Origin: Synechococcus sp. NB0720_010
GTDB taxonomy: Bacteria > Cyanobacteriota > Cyanobacteriia > PCC-6307 > Cyanobiaceae
Length of the DNA: 64,000 bases
NCBI RefSeq assembly: GCF_023078835.1
Contig: NZ_CP090898.1
Coordinates: 620,001-684,000 of the forward strand
Direction: 5' to 3'
The notes below the pieces were generated by a model. The model ran no database searches, was not told the DNA's origin, and saw only the letters and a program-made list of their open reading frames with translations. The first letter of the stretch is position 1, and each line of letters begins with the position of its first letter. Both the position numbers and the translations under genes were made by a program. Positions 62,050-64,000 of this stretch are shown here, in pieces.

Positions 62050-62605
62050 GAACTCTGATCAAGAGCTCCCAGGTAATCCAGGGTTTGTGCTGACATCTGA
62101 CTGAGGATCTGATCTGCTGCACGATCCAGTCAGATTGCCGCAGGCGCCCGCATACTGCTATTTCGGTGCATTGTTGATTGAATCAAGGATCAAGAGCACA
62201 GGCCTCTTGACTTGTATGACATCCATCTGCCTATAGGGGCATCGTTGCCAGAGTCGTTTCTGAACCTGCCAAAACTGATGCTGACAATCATGTCAATCAA
62301 CTGAATTGCTCCATTTGTGCAGCATCGCACATCAAATGGAGATTGTGGAGCGAGAGAACAGACTGGCAGATGCCAATGAACCCTAAGACAAAGATAGAAC
62401 GAGCGATAACCCAGAGACTGAACACTGAGGACTGCCGCACTCCGCCTCATTAGATGCACAGTTCTACTGGTTTTTGAGCTCGCGATCGCTTCCATGCATA
62501 CCGTCGCTAATACCCATCCAGACGAACAGAATGCGGCACCTAGTCACAGTTTGAGTCTTGCGTCGTCAGTTCCACCCTCCAACGCACTCCACTGCCAATT
62601 CCTCC
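62050..62605. other. Gap with no supportable gene
   Basis: About 555 bases. Short open frames exist but none shows a protein-like pattern. TTGACT near 62208 followed by TATAGG about 19 bp later could be a plus-strand promoter, with no gene immediately after it. Promoters for cfa (leftward) must also lie here. Confidence 0.5.
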
Positions 62606-62953
62606 ATGCCTTTACGCCATCTCTGCATCAGAAGCTTTGTCCGCTGCGTCCGCCTAGATCCGTCTGAATGGCTCTTGATGCTCGCCCTACTCCCCTGGAG
62701 CTTGGCGAGGCCAGCATTGGCAGCAATTCCGCCTCTCTTCGGAATGGAATTGGCACCCAACGTTGGAGTGAGTGCCGGCCCGGGGCATTCCACTGTTTGT
62801 GAATCTTTCAGGAGTGAATGTGGATCACAGTGGAGATGTGGGCCGAGCAGCTGTGCTGTCACTGACCTGGGCTGGACGCTTCAGAACGGCCACCTTCTAA
62901 AGAGGACAGAAGACAAAGCAGCGAATACACCATCGCTGGTGATCCAGAGCTAG
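62606..62953 (+). CDS. Putative small secreted protein
   Basis: ATG 62606 gives 115 residues. A hydrophobic stretch (WLLMLALLPWSLARPALA) with a late cleavage site near ALA-A looks like a signal peptide. The mature part holds four cysteines (CESFRSECGSQWRCGPSSC) that may form two disulfides. No family recognised; coding status moderate. Confidence 0.45.
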   Translation: MPLRHLCIRSFVRCVRLDPSEWLLMLALLPWSLARPALAAIPPLFGMELAPNVGVSAGPGHSTVCESFRSECGSQWRCGPSSCAVTDLGWTLQNGHLLKRTEDKAANTPSLVIQS

Positions 62954-63067
62954 TGATGAAACAGAGAACCTGAAGGCAGCCGGGGGTCCCCTTCTTTCAC
63001 TCTGTCGTGACAGAGACCCAAGCCAAGCACCAAAACCGCCTTCAAGACCTCTCGACCTCGTCCTTTC

Positions 63068-64000
63068 ATGCAGGAACCCAGGCTCTGCGGCCAAGAAGCC
63101 GCGATCCGCGCCGCCATGGCCGAGCCCGGGACCTACTGGCGCGAGCACTCGCCCCTGCAGCTCGATCAGCTGCGCTCGGGCTTTGCCTGCGCGCTGCACA
63201 TGCACCAGCCCACCATCCCAGCGGGCGCTGGCGGGGAGTTGATCTCCCACCTCCAGTACATGCTTGAGCACCCGGGGGAGGGCGATAACCACAACGCCGA
63301 GCCCTTTGCCCAGTGCTACCGCCGCCTGACCGATCTGATCCCTGAGCTGATCGAGCAGGGCTGCAGCCCGCGGATCATGCTCGACATCTCCGGGAATCTG
63401 CTCTGGGGAGCCGAGCAGATGGACCGCAGCGACATCACAGATGCCTGGCGCCACCTGGCCTGTGATCCCGAGATGCAACGGCACGTCGAGTGGCTCGGCA
63501 CCTTCTGGGGCCATGCCGTCGCCCCCTCGACTCCGATCCCGGATCTACGGCTGCAGATCGAGGCCTGGCAGCACCAGTTCGCCTCAGCCTTTGGCCTGGA
63601 GGCCCTGCAGCGGGTGCGCGGCTTCTCCCTACCGGAGATGGCCCTGCCCAATCACCCCGACACCCTCTTCGCCCTGGTCGATGCCCTGCAGCAAGCCGGC
63701 TACCGCTGGGTTCTGCTGCAGGAGCACAGCATCGAGACCCTCGCTGGCGGCCCCCTCAGTGAGGCCCAGAAGTATCTGCCCAATCGCCTGATCGCCCGCA
63801 ATGGCCAGGGCGAGCGCCGCGAGATCACCGCCTTGATCAAAACCCAGGGCTCCGACACCAAGCTGGTGGGCCAGATGCAGCCCTACTACGAAGCCCTCAG
63901 CCGGGATCGCCTCCCCCTGGGAGACATCAGCGTGCCGTCCCTGGTCTCCCAGATCGCCGATGGCGAGAACGGCGGCGTGATGATGAACGAATTCCCCCAG
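63068..64000 (+). CDS. Glycoside hydrolase family 57-like protein, N-terminal part
   Basis: The gene starts at ATG 63068 (an in-frame stop lies at 63008) and runs off the window after 311 codons. It contains LRSGFACALHMHQPTIPAGA, then FAQCYRRLTDLIPELIEQGC, IMLDISGNLLWG and FWGHAVAPSTP, which fit the GH57 catalytic (beta/alpha)7 barrel start as I recall from cyanobacterial proteins annotated as GH57. The substrate would be an alpha-glucan or similar. GC is high again, marking return to core genome. Confidence 0.75.
   Translation, partial: MQEPRLCGQEAAIRAAMAEPGTYWREHSPLQLDQLRSGFACALHMHQPTIPAGAGGELISHLQYMLEHPGEGDNHNAEPFAQCYRRLTDLIPELIEQGCSPRIMLDISGNLLWGAEQMDRSDITDAWRHLACDPEMQRHVEWLGTFWGHAVAPSTPIPDLRLQIEAWQHQFASAFGLEALQRVRGFSLPEMALPNHPDTLFALVDALQQAGYRWVLLQEHSIETLAGGPLSEAQKYLPNRLIARNGQGERREITALIKTQGSDTKLVGQMQPYYEALSRDRLPLGDISVPSLVSQIADGENGGVMMNEFPQ

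Overview
The window looks like a chromosome segment of a picocyanobacterium, probably a Cyanobium or freshwater/brackish Synechococcus relative. The clues are high GC in the housekeeping parts, tightly packed genes, cyanobacterial families (DUF2808, DUF3386, DUF3318, CGLD27, DUF1651, high-light-inducible proteins, a GH57 protein) and a bidirectional Hox [NiFe] hydrogenase. The taxon is inferred from gene content only.

Region 1 (1-26.5 kb) is mostly core genome. It holds a PGM1-type ligase end, a universal stress protein, an NCS2 permease, a GST-like protein, glutathione reductase, an SDR, an AGCS symporter, a HigBA toxin-antitoxin pair, carB, the DUF3318-rsfS-CGLD27-asparaginase run, a transaldolase-like gene, initiator tRNA-Met with a strong terminator, a GMC oxidoreductase, a CbiX chelatase with a very His-rich tail, a Hli protein, a dicarboxylate symporter fused to a solute-binding domain, and a ChaA-like antiporter.

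Region 2 (26.5-36.8 kb) carries many small lineage-specific genes: a DUF1651 gene behind a perfect LexA-type box, zinc-ribbon proteins, a lysozyme-C39 fusion, a YjbQ protein, a MIF homologue, an L,D-transpeptidase lipoprotein and several mini-proteins.

Region 3 (36.9-50.3 kb) is a one-direction cassette: ppsA, hoxEFUYH, hoxW, hypA, hypB, hypF, hypC, hypD, hypE. Junctions from hoxE to hypF overlap. It encodes a complete NAD(P)-linked hydrogenase, its protease and all six Hyp maturation factors, led by PEP synthase. This fits fermentative or redox-valve metabolism.

Region 4 (50.3-62.6 kb) is a lower-GC accessory zone with long non-coding gaps. It holds a histidine kinase and a LuxR-type response regulator that overlap tail to tail, three closely related ribbon-helix-helix (RHH) mini-proteins plus a fourth RHH-like protein with a coiled coil and a 10-bp-phased repeat in front of it, a second Hli protein, a divergent RtcB-like protein facing an Hsp20, a GAF-GGDEF protein with a broken GGDEF motif, a hydrolase-fold protein without an obvious catalytic triad, a sigma-70 factor and a cyclopropane fatty acid synthase. 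This is the most likely place for undescribed biology: a stress or redox regulatory island next to an oxygen-sensitive hydrogenase. Core sequence resumes with a GH57 gene at 63.07 kb that runs off the window.
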